A stretch of DNA of 64,000 nucleotides, taken from positions 8,866,001 through 8,930,000 of the forward strand of contig NC_065904.1 in NCBI RefSeq assembly GCF_905147045.1, given 5' to 3'. The translations under genes were made by a program, and so were the position numbers. Of the stretch, positions 1-12,355 are shown piece after piece. The notes below the pieces were generated by a model. It did not search any database. It saw only the letters and a program-made list of their open reading frames with translations, and was not told the origin of the DNA. Within the stretch, counting starts at the first letter, position 1, and every line of letters starts with the position of its first letter. This DNA comes from Nymphalis io (taxonomy: Eukaryota; Arthropoda; Insecta; Lepidoptera; Nymphalidae).

Positions 1-72
1 TAAAATTTATATTGCATCAGTTAAATATCTTACGTTTAAGCGTGTTTTGTATGTTCGCATTAAATTAAGAAA

Positions 73-1630
73 ATGCGTTTTATAAAGTTGTCTCGCCTTT
101 TACTCATACAGCAAATGTTATCAGTATGTCTGTCTGATCGTACAGTGTATAAGGTAGGGGTATTGATGGCCTCGAGACTAGATTCGCCGTTTGATTTAGA
201 ACGTTGTGGTCCAGCTGTCGACCTGGCTCTGGATAAAGTTAATGAAAAGTTTCTCGCTCATCATAATGTGGAACTTCAAAAAGTGCAGGGCAGGTAAGTT
301 ATGTGTTTTTAATTGGTTTGTTCATTTCATTAAAGACAACATAATCTAATATTTTATTAATGATCGTATTTTTGAATATTAAGTAGTCATTTGTTGTATA
401 TAACTAAAAGATATGTACGTTTTTACACGTAGAATTAATTATTCAATTAACCAATCAGTATTGCAGAAAACGCTTTTAGATTAGGGGTGTAAAACTAATG
501 TTTGTGGTGAAAAAATCTTATCTATACATTTAATATTGCATTTATTTAAAATCTACATAGAATAATCATCCTATTAAACTTATTATAAAATTATAATAGA
601 ATTGCAGAACATCTTAACATAGTTTCTAGCTATTCCGTGAGATTGCGTCTTGATCCGTCTGAACTTCAGCGAAATCTGCCTTAAGCCTTTCATGATCAAT
701 CATATCGATTACCAGGCTAAGATTGTCTCAAAGCGAGCAAAATGGAATTTCTTTAAAATTATTTCGTTGAAATATTCACAACATCGGATATGCTTAGCAC
801 TAACAAAAGCATATATGTACACAGGTATATCATGTTCTTTATGAAAAGGTATAGCTATATAGCTCACTATTATATAATAAGTATATACTTAGCGGTGTCG
901 TTATATTGATGAAGTTAAATAAATTGAAAATAATTTATTTGCGTTTATATTTTAAAACTTATATATTAGTACGTTTTCGGCGCGATATACGTCTGTCTAA
1001 TCCAAAAAACATGGTTCTGGTATGCTTAAAATAATATGCGGCTGTGCGGTTAAGTCTGAGATTTTATATATAATATTAAAAGAAATATTAACTTTGATGA
1101 CTTACATAATGTTGTATTTTATCCAAAGGTTGTTTAAAATACATCATTTTCTCAGCGGAAAGGTCGCTTTTAATACATAATTTTTAATAAAAGTCTGAGT
1201 TTTCATGACACGATAAAATGTTCAGTATAAAAGATTTCACTTATTATTCCTCTCACGGGCGAAGTTAATCTATGTTTAAAAACACGTCGTATTATATGAA
1301 AACACGTTGTTTGTAAATTAAATTATTTTATTACTGAATTAAGAATATTTTTTTGTATTTTGAATAAGAATGTATAGATTACACTCCTGCTATTATAAAT
1401 TGTCGATCAGTAGTGTGAATTAAATTAAAAAAAAAACCTTAAACATTTTACTTAACATATTACAATTACTTATTTTAATCGCTGAAACAGGGCGATTAAT
1501 GGCATATCAGAGAATTTTTATTTGAATTTTCTGAGCAAGTTTACGTGTCATATTTGTAAAACAAAACTGCAGTCTTTATCTTGATATCTTATAGGTTTTT
1601 TAAACGCTGATAAAATAGTATGCTAATTTA

Positions 1631-1665
<35 letters not shown>

Positions 1666-4600
1666 TGTTATATATACAGTACAGTATACTGTATGTCAGA
1701 CAAACAATACTTTCAACGTTACATACAAAATTATATTAGATTTTATTAAAACAATTATTTTACTTCAAATAAAACTCTGTATATTTATATTAAAATATTC
1801 TTACCAGTTACCCGTCTTGTTCCGGTGCGATCGCCCCTGGCCTGGCTGCAGACATGCACTTTAAGGACGACGTAATAGCCTTCGTTGGTCCCGCCTGTGC
1901 ATTCGCTCTAGAGCCAGTTGCTCGGCTGGCTGCCTACTGGAACACTCCAATCATTACTGGAATGGGAGATCAAGTAATGTTTTATTCGATAGCAGGACTA
2001 ATATTTTATTTCTCGAACCACGCTAATATATAAAGAATAAACCCATATATATATGATGCAAAAACCTATTATGTACATATATTATACACATAACATAACA
2101 GAACATGTGTGTAATATAAGAACTGCCTTTAATAATGTTTCTTATTTCCGATTTTAAATTGTAAATGTCCTTATGTCGTATGGAGGTTGTTTAATTGCAA
2201 TATATCGTTGAATTTTTTTAAATCATATATATGTTGATTACTTTCACATAATAATAGGATATAGATTCAAAACGGACATAGGCTAACAATATAACCTATC
2301 GTATTATATATATTAAATAGGTGAAAAACATGTAGTCGCCGAAATTATTGTTTATTGAAGGGATTTTGTGAATTAAAGGAAACCAATAAATGAATATGAC
2401 ATAAAATATATAAAACAAATATGTTTTTAATATAATAAATAAATTCTATTTCTTACTATCCGCATCAAAATAAACAACAGACTTGGTCTTATAACACGTT
2501 TATTTATTACAGGATACTTAAATAAACGTATAAAAAAGACATGAACCGTGCGGTATCACTACATGCATTTGAATAAACGCATGAGGTCATACTTAGATAG
2601 GGTGCGAGTAGATGGATTACAGTACGGACTGATATATGGATAGGTATGGTTTGTTTTATAATCATATGTAATAATATCTAATAATTTCAACGCAAGTACC
2701 TTATACATTTAAATAAACTAGTTTTCGCCCTCGGTATTGTTGTTAGGTAATCTTTTCTGTATGTCTGACAACTTCGATGCATAATTTTATGTTGACCGGT
2801 TGAGTAGTTAAGACATGAAAGCATTACGAATAAATAAACTCAATTTCGCGTTTAAAATATTAGTAAGGAAGTAAATATATAATATATAAAAATAAAATTA
2901 AAAGCGCTTACACTTCATTGATGGTATTCATCGTACACAGGTGGAAAATTACAAATACGCAGATCGTTAAAAAATAAATACAATTATCATTAACGAAGGA
3001 AACTTACAATGAAACATAAAAGTTATTAATTAATTTGCGATAAAAGTACACAACTTTGAAGGATTCTTTTATTAAGTCTTCAATTGATATAAATTGCCGA
3101 TCAGTAGTTTGTCTTATAATTGTAAGTATATCTTGTCATCATCGGATGAAGGATGGAAACTTAGTTTAGAAGATAATCATTTTATAAAAACTTTGTAAGA
3201 AGTTTCAACATACATACACTGTTAGTACTTTAATGAAAATGTAAAAGTGCGCTCTACTTTAAATTTTGTAGTTTCTGTCACACTATTAAAGGAGGATGGC
3301 GCATTGGCGATGTAAGGATTTAAGTTAATATTTCATACATCGTCAATGTTTATGAGCGGTGATTACCACGTATCCATCAGGTGGCCCATTTTCCCGACCT
3401 ACCTATAACATAAAAAAAATACTACTTTCAACAATATGATGTTTGGCAAGGCCGTTAGATGTATTCAAATGATATTCATTCATGAAACAAAATGCAGAGC
3501 ATTTTACAAGTTTATTAAGTTTAAGATTTCAATTTAAAATTAAAAATGGTCTTGTATATAATATATATCTGTATTATGCGCTAGGTCACGTATGTATGTG
3601 TGAATGTATGCAATAATGTGGGTCAATTATTATAATTAAGTATAACGATATTGAATAAACAAAGCGAATAGGATCACTGTTTTAATGACAGATGATGACA
3701 TCTCTTTCACTGTATGAAACAAGAAATATTTATAGTAGACATTATCTCCATAATGTTAATGAGAGATTTGTATGTTTTTCAAATCTTCACTCTACCTGAT
3801 GATAAGTGGTACTAGAATCCAATTGCGACGACTGCCAGTACAGAGAAAAATGACCGCCACTAGCCACCCTTGCTTAGCCGGCCCGCAAGGTGCCTGCTAG
3901 ATGCATCTTGAGGATGTACATACAATCTGTCATAGAATGTTTTTAATTTGGCAGCATTCGCTTAGAAAGTATCGACTATCTTTTTTCAATTTTCGTCAAT
4001 TTTCTCTTCGCCTTCGTTGACATAATAAGCTATATCTAAAATAAATATGCATCGTGTAACGTACCTATGCCTATGTCCATACTGAATCTATAACCTATAA
4101 TGAAAGTTCCAATCAATCAACAACAAAATTATCAATCGGATTATTAGCTTTTGCGAACACAAATTAACAAGACATACCTCGAAGTCAGTACGTGTATTTT
4201 TATTAGATTAAATTCACATTTTAAACGTTCCATTTGAGAGATTGTCTTCCAAATTCACGTAAACGCCTTTAATTATTTTAAATGACTATTTGGTGGCTTT
4301 GTAAAAAAAGTCCTTACGCTGTATAACGATGGTTTCGTCGTTAGGTATAATGAAACCCCAAGTCTACTTAAGTAGGTCCCTGTGGTTTAAATCCTAAGTT
4401 GATAAGACTCATTCTTCCAGCTTTCACTAATCACTTAACTACATTTTGTAAAGGTCAAGGGATAACTTAAGACGCGTGGATAATTGTGCCAACGCAAACA
4501 AAAATAAGTAAGCAACTTTTGTAAGGTACATTTCTTTAAGAATGGTCTTTTTGCTTTACGAAAATTAAATCAATACCTACAATCCGATATTTAAATCAAT

Positions 4601-7600
4601 CGCAGGCACGTCTACATTCACAGGCAGTAATCGATAGATCGATATTCTATTCAAATGAAAAATCTTGCGTCTCAATTTGATTCATATTAATATTCTTACT
4701 TGAATATGGAAACAATTTATGATTATCATTATTATTAATTTCGCGTGTTAATATCTTTTTGCTTTTATTAGTAACAATTTAAATTTGAAATAATGCTCAT
4801 ATAAAACAATGAGTCGATTTATATAAAAAAATATTTTGTTTATTTTTATGTACACTTTAGGCTTAACCATAAGATATTTCGTATGTCAAGTTGTTTGCAT
4901 AAGACTTATAATACTTATCTGTTATGGTTTAATTTTTTTCATACTGATGCAGTTATAAAACACATGGAATAATATTTTATAGTAAGTAATATAACGAATG
5001 AAAATAAAATTTATTATATTTATATTAAGTTAAACAATCGGATTAAATAGTTTTTGAGAGAAAAGTTTTATCTCGGGATCAGTGATTACCTACTCGTTTC
5101 GACTTGATTCTACTAATCCCTTGTGGTCAAGGGTACAAACAAATCAGTGTGAGAGCTACCGAGGACAGGAATGTTGTCCGCGAACTTGGCATTGAGGTGA
5201 CAGGTAATGGGATTGGATTGAAATGTAATGGGGCAAGAGAATACCTCTCTAAGGTATTAGGAACAAATGGTTTATCGGTTTTAGTAGATAAAGTGATTCC
5301 AAAATAAATAGTCGGAGATAAAATTGAACTCTTATCGCAATAAAGAACATAATTCATGTGAAAAAATAATATTATATTTGATAGTATTTCTAGAACTTAA
5401 CTTGGTAAATGTAATTCATTAATAAATCTAAGATTTAATAACAAATATGAAACATATATTGTAAGTTTTAATTCCATAGGTCCAAAATAATGAGGTAGGT
5501 TTGTTGTATTTTATGAAAATTGCTAATTTATCAAACAATATTCTGAATGCATACTCGAAAAGGAGTGATTAAAATGGTTATTTAATTATAATTATCTCAT
5601 TATTGAGGATGAATAACAAAATCAAATGGTTATAATTATTGATTTAAAGATATCACCAAAATATTTTTTAATATTTACTAATTTTTTAGCCTCCATCTGA
5701 GGGAGAATTAGCAGCGCCTGCCAGTGTCGTCAGTCGCATGCATAGACTTAGAAACTTACGCAAAGGTACCAGGGTAAGTATACAATTGTGTCGAATCTGA
5801 AATATTTTGCTGTCTCTTTCCTATGTGTGAGATTACAAAGGATAGAATAACGAATAAGTGTCATTGTCCTGGTGCACCATAATCAGCCCAAAGTTATTTT
5901 TTTTTATATCTTATTCCCAATATTTATTCCCTAATAATATTTGCAGCCTCAAACATTGTTTAATGACAAGGGCAAGTACCCAACTTTGACACGCATGTCG
6001 TACTGCCAATGCCGTTTGCCGCGAGTCTTCACAAGCGTTTTCGAGCGCTTTGGTTGGTCTCACGTCGCTTTGCTGCTTGATAAATCGGATTTATTTTCAC
6101 TTACTGTTGGTAGGTATAATGCTAAAATATACATATATGTTTTTTTAGTTCAATAATTTGACTATGAACCCGTTGAGACGTATGATTTTTTTTTAAATAG
6201 GTAGTTCATTATTTTTATTCTATGTTTATCAATTTTCTTTGGGGAAGGTAACTTATCTTTTCTTGAACTTGTTCAAAAATAGTAATGTAACGTTACTAAT
6301 GTGTACATAAGCACGTTTAAATGTGTTGGCAATTAGTTCCTCTTTATTTGGAGAAATAATAATAGGAGTAATTATTAAAATGATAAAATGAAACCTAATA
6401 TTTAATACTAAATATATTAGGTTTTGAGCCATTGTAGTAGGTAAAGGTTTTTTTTATTGTTATTAATGTGATATACAGGGAAAAGCTTAGAGTGGGGCTT
6501 GAGGAAAGAAGGTGTATTGAAGGCTGTGAGGGAGTTAGATGGAAATGAGAGGGAGTCCTGCGAGGCGCTTCTTAAGGATGTCAGTATGTACGCCAGAGGT
6601 AAGAAAACTTAATATCGGCTACTATAAAATGAGTACTAATCGTTTTTATAAATAAATTTACAATTTTTTTACGATTACTTTTTACAAGTTTTGATATAGA
6701 TATTTCAGATAAAATATATATGACCATTTATGAGAATTTTCTATTACCTATTATTTAGCTTTATTTGTTTACACTCAGTTTTATTTATGTTGTGGCATAA
6801 AGTGTATTATTGTTATTGGCTGAAGGAAAAAGTTAAAGCGTTTTTTACCGAAATTATAAATAATTTTTTTTCTATGTTATATTTTTTTTATACAATAGGA
6901 AGGCGGACGAGCATATGGGCCACCTGATGTTAAGTGGTCACCAACGCCCATAGACATTGACATTATAAGAAGTGTTAACCATCACTTACATCACTAATGC
7001 GCCACCAACCTTGGGAACTAAGATGTCACGTCCCTTGTGCCTGTTATTATACTGACTCACTCACCCTTCAAACCGGAACACAATAATTCCAAGTACTGCT
7101 GTTTTGCGGTAGAATATCTGATAAGTGGGTGGTGCCTACCCAGCGAGCTTGCACAAAGCTCAACCACCAGTGAGTACCTTATTCAATCAATCGAAACCTG
7201 CTGTCTCTTTTCTGGTTAAAACGTTTTGATACTTGTAATATTAGAATTACAGTTAGAGTTAGAATTAGAGTTCTTCAGAAAGCGAAACAGATAATAGTCA
7301 GAAATTATAATATCAGCAAATTATAACTATAAAGTGGATACATTAAAACTAGTCATTCAACTTGTTTTTTATAATATAATAATTGACCAAAAAATATAGT
7401 AATTGACCAACTCTGGTCGATTTAGACCAATTGCATTCTTTATGATGAATCAATATTTTGGCTAGGTTAGAGGCTTATTATGCACGATTTTCTTCCGTTA
7501 CCAGATTTACGCCAAGTAAGTAGGGGGATACTTACTTGACACCATCTGTGTAAGTTAATTCCACTTGGACCATGGTCTTTTTACATCGGCCGACATCAAT

Positions 7601-10600
7601 TTATCTCTCTAAAAAATGGAGCGATTCAGCATTGATTCGCATATGGAAATGAGGTTCATTCAATTTAAAATAGCGAGTTTTATTTATACTCTATAGCCGT
7701 ATGCAAAAAGTTCAAAACTGTTATTTGTTCAATGTTATTGTTATTTAAATAAAAAATGGGTTGTCTGGTGGTTCTTACACCACCATACATAGTGAAGATT
7801 GAATTTTATCTTTAATCTATATTCTTCAAATATACGTTTACAACGTTGTATTTATTTTGATGATTAACAATGGCATGTATATAAAAACGTGGTAAAATAA
7901 TTGGGGTATGTGGGTGGATAATCTTTTAATAATTCTTAACAACAAGAAAGTCATATATAAAAAAGCTGAGATGGCCTAGTGGTAAGAACGCGTGAATCTT
8001 AACCGATGATCGTGGGTTCAAACCCGGGCAAGCACCACTGAATTTTCATGTGCTTAATTTGTGTTTATAATTCATCTCGTGCTTAACGGTGAAGGAAAAC
8101 ATCGTGAGGAAACCTGCATGTGTCTAATTTCATTGAAATTCTGCCACTTGTGAATTCTACCAACCCGCATTGGAGCAGCGTGGTGGAATAAGCTCCAAAC
8201 CTTCTCCTCAAAAGGGAGAGGAGGCCTTAGCCCAGCAGTGGGACATTAACAGGTTGTTACTGTAAGAAAGTCATATGATGCTATTATGTCAAATCCCTAC
8301 CGGAAAAGTAGATTGATCTGATCTTTTACCCACTCCTCCACTATGCCCTCCATCCCTAAATTAAGAACAATTCGTCTCTTAGATATACCTTGAACAAATA
8401 CTAATTAAAGTTAACATTTTATTATTCCTCGCATGTGTAGAATAAACTGACTCCACTCTAAATTGGATTTTTTTTTTTTATCCAAGGTACATTTAAAAAT
8501 ATAATTGTTACAATAAATTATTTATATATGTACAAACAGGTAAAGGAAAAACAGCAATTTTTTAACATGATTATGGTTATATTTTGACCACTGGGCGAAT
8601 ACCAGTAATAATCAATTTGTAAATGCTTTCATACACACATACATATTAACATTACACAAACAAACATATTTACATTATATACACTGTGAATATCAAATTG
8701 GTAAGAATTTCCTGTTTGAAAGTCATTTTCTGTCGATTCTGTTTCATGTGTCGAAGCTCAAATATAATACTATTAACCCTCATTCAGTCTTATTATTGTA
8801 AAGAAATAATTCGAATTCGACACTTGATCGTGAAGTTTTGTTCTATGTTATTATATTAATATTTGTTCTGTTATATAATGGTTAAACGTAATGACACATA
8901 TTTTTTTTAATTTCATTTCATGTCATCAGTGATTCAGCATATTAAGGTCACTTTCTGACATTTCATGATAGAGCTCTATATCGAGTTTCAAGTTTGTTTT
9001 CCAGAATAGCTCTACTGGGCATATCTCAAAGTCAATGCGTTCACTGGTTCGGGTCTAATTTGAAAACGTGCCGACGTTTTTGACCTTGTATTTACATTAT
9101 TTGCTTTTGTAGTATGAATACTTTTGTATACACAAAAATACATATAAAAAATCAAATTGTACTTAATTAAAAGCTTGTGTGAAATATTGAATATTTTAAA
9201 TAAGAATGAAATATTAAACGTAAATCTGTATGGAATATAGATTATACCGATAAAAATGAATACTATTGATCTGGAAGCGGTTAGCTCAACTAAATTCTTA
9301 AGTAATCTTGGATTCAAAACTTGAATGGTGTCATTTATCATCTCTAACGGGTAGACTCAGATCCGCAGCTTATGTTATAAGAAAAGTTCGACAATGGATC
9401 GATAATGAAACTGGCTGAATTGCTTATTCCTCCTTTAGGGTAAAATGCTGTCAAAAAAAAATCAGAACTTCCCTCAGAATGTCTTTAAGAAAAGTCACAG
9501 TGCCATCATCAATATTAATTTTATATAAAGAGTTACTTATATCAATGGACAAATACCTACTAGGATTAAAAGCTTCAATCATCAATACTACGCATGATTT
9601 ACATTGTTACGTCGGACTTTGTCAAGGTTAGGGTAGGTTTCTTTAATTAATAGATTACGTTAATGCTTGGCTGTAGAATTCAGCCACAAGAGTTTGGGAA
9701 AGTATGCTTGGATATGGTTTTTCTAAATAAATTTATACAAATAAAAATAAAAAATAGGAAAGTAATGATAACATATAATGATCTCTCCGTCGAATCGCAA
9801 TTCCAATCCTCTGGGAAAATTAACCAGCCCTGTAATCATGTCATTATGAGAATGTTTCTCTTATCCGACGGGATGTTGTTTTAAGAATGTTTTGGCATAA
9901 TTGCTCCAAGATCCAAGTAATTCAATTACAACTAAAACAAAGATTCTATATTATATATTTACTTAAAAAATGTTTATGTAAATTTGCACCGTTTGTTTGC
10001 TTCGAAAATTTTCTCGAGTTTGTAACATTTAAATATTATGATTAAACTAATTGACTTTATTCTTAAACAAATCATAATACTCAATAAATTGTTATAAACG
10101 TGTTTCTTAATAAGTTTTTCTTACACGATTAATTATTCTATAAGTTTGTATAGTTGTTATTTTTAGAAATCATAAATCATTTTATATAAGTTTCATACAA
10201 AAATAGTTTCTTCGTATTAATATTTATATTATTTTAATATTTAAAAAATATGCTTAGTTAAAGTAATAAAACAACATTAAACAGCCCAGTTAATAAAACA
10301 CGTATTATTTTATCTGAAAACGGGTGGATTTGAAACACGTCAGGGATTTATTCATATGTTTAATTTGCGTTTATTAAAATTATTTTGCAGCGAAAGTAAT
10401 AAAAATATTGTAAGATAAGGTGCTTTTGTCGAATGAAAATCTACCACGTCTATATGCATGAATGTCATGAATATCACCGACGTGGAAGCCTTGCGGTGGA
10501 TTAAGCTGCAGGCCTTCTCTTTATGAGGAGAACAGGCTCATGCGCAGTAGTGGGACATTTACAGACTGCTAACCCTAACGGATATATTAAAATTTCTTTC

Positions 10601-12355
10601 ACCGACAGTGGTAATCCTGAGTGTCCGTGGTTCTTTGGTGCGCGAGTTTCTGTTGGCCGCTCATTCGCTTGGCATGACGAGGGGAGATTGGGCCTTTTTG
10701 GACGTTGAAATATTTCAGGTGTGCTACTTACTCTGTCTTTCATAAAATTACAATTAATTATTTGTATTGAAATCAGAATTTTAAAGATTTGAATATAAAA
10801 AACAAGTAACAATTACATGTATGTGTGATATATAATCGATAAATGTATCCTGGCCTGCGGTCAAATTAAATACCAACATTTTAGTAATTAAATTGTTATT
10901 ATTTGGAAGACGTTTGTGTTTTCGAGATATTTACAAATTGGTCTCCTTCTTTACAAGGGCGGGTATTGGGGGGAAACTGGGTGGGCAGCAGGTGATGAAC
11001 GTGATACAGCCGCGCGTGCAGCTTACGAGGCGCTGCTTCGCGTGTCTCTCAAACTGCCCACAGGCGACAGATTTGATGAGTTCGCGGACACAGTGCGCGC
11101 GCGAGCTAAGCAACACTATAACTATACTTTTTCGGATGGTGAAGAGGTCTGTGTTAAAATAATTGTCAAAAATATTGAAGGGATAATAATAAAACTATTT
11201 ATCAAGCCTAAAAAATATGAATAAATTGTTTTTTCTGCAATTATGTGTGTCGTTACTTTATTTCATTACTAAAAAACTTACGACATTTACCATTAAATAT
11301 TGTTTCGGGGATTAGTTAAATAATGCTGTTATCTTCTTTGAAATCAAATCAATCAAATCAATGTTGATAGAAAGAGAGAAGTCGATGTCAACACTCAATA
11401 AATAACGTTTAAAAGTAGCGCCAATAAAATGTTGCAATTTTTTTTTAATATTATAAAACATTAATTGCTGTACTGTACTTTATACGGTATTTCATACATA
11501 ATACTGTCAACAGGTGAACTTCTTTATAGGCGCGTTTTATGACGGTGTGTACTTGTTGGGTATGGCGTTGAACGAAACACTGACAGAGAGCGGCGATATC
11601 AGAGACGGAAGGAATATCACACGTAGAATGTGGGGGAGAGATTTTCACGGTAAAAATATTGTCTTATTTAAGTACGTGCTTAACTTGCTGGATGGCCATA
11701 ACCTATAATTTAAATTGAAAATATTTGCCTAACTTAATGAAATTGTCAGTTCCTTATCTATTAATAAAATATTATTTATCACTGTAAAATCTTAGTGTTT
11801 TAAGCAGAGACTAAAATAAACAATCTACTATGATTAGGAATCACAGGACACGTGCGTATAGATGCTGTGGGTGATAGAGACGCTGATTACGCCATATTGG
11901 ATCTCGATCCTGTTACTGGAAAATTTGAGGTGTGTATGTGTATTATTATGTATTACTGTCTTTAGGGTGCTGTAATATTTTTCTAATTGGATAATAAGGG
12001 ATATTCGATTTATCTTCCATTTTATTAAAGTCAAGAATAAAGTTAAGTAAGCACAGTTCGTCATCGTTTATCAACATTATATAATTTTTTTATACAATAC
12101 TTAGTGGTTGCGTTTGACGTAAACATCTAATATACAAACAGTATATATGTATAGATAAAAATGGAGATGCTTAGAGGCTGTCTTAGAGTGTGAATTGCTA
12201 TATTTACCTTTAGGTTGTAGCGTTTTACCACGGTCTGAACAGCAGCTACAAGCCTGTGGCTGGAAAAGCCATTCACTGGCCGGGAGGTCGCCGTGCGCCG
12301 CCACCAGACAAGCCGCGTTGTGGGTTCCTCGGGACCGACCCCGTGTGTCAGGGCG
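73..12355 (+). CDS. Cyclase exons 1-9: signal peptide and ANF-receptor ectodomain
   Basis: The ATG at 73 opens a hydrophobic leader (RLLLIQQMLSVCLS) followed by YKVGVLMASRLDSPFDLERCGPA, typical of the start of the ligand-binding (periplasmic-binding-protein I) fold. Exon 2 carries the conserved FVGPACAFALEPVARLAAYW segment with its cysteines. Exon 4 carries FERFGWSHVALL. Exon 7 has the FYDGVYLLGMALNET stretch and exon 8 ITGHVRIDAVGDRDADYAIL. Exon 9 ends in the juxtamembrane PRCGF motif. The ligand cannot be told from sequence. The segment that should join SMYAR in exon 5 to GYWGE in exon 6 (about 30 residues, usually containing a strand such as VVILC and YVFF) was not located. Confidence 0.85.

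Larger units (their letters stand above)
1974..5689 (+). other. Cyclase intron 2
   Basis: A 3.7-kb AT-rich intron. It contains a partial poly(A) retroposon (about 3290-3418) and the 3' end of a LINE read on the minus strand (about 3787-3920). A 67-codon open frame at 5104-5307 has no recognisable homology and begins with TTG, not ATG. The rest shows nothing. Confidence 0.55.
6599..10957 (+). other. Cyclase intron region with an unlocated exon
   Basis: This 4.4-kb span must hide one exon, because the phases of the flanking exons do not match and a conserved part of the ectodomain is absent. It holds a family B retroposon (6880-7180), a SINE with perfect target-site duplication (7957-8263), two Jockey-like LINE scraps (8990-9095 and 9250-9420) and a SINE fragment (10440-10577). 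No acceptor/donor pair with the expected coding sequence was recognised. Confidence 0.5.

Noticed and set aside
5104..5307. 67-codon open frame in cyclase intron 2
   Set aside because: It begins with TTG, has no splice support and no recognisable homology, and the flanking exons already join in frame without it.
7971..8032. tRNA gene on the plus strand
   Set aside because: A and B boxes are present but the sequence does not fold as a full cloverleaf and continues into a SINE body with a target duplication; it is the SINE head. The same holds for 18532 and 59561.
10870..10957. Upstream extension of cyclase exon 6 as the missing exon
   Set aside because: The frame extends to IVIIWKTFVFSRYLQIGLLLYK but does not resemble the family, has no phase-1 acceptor, and overlaps the pyrimidine tract of a good acceptor at 10957.
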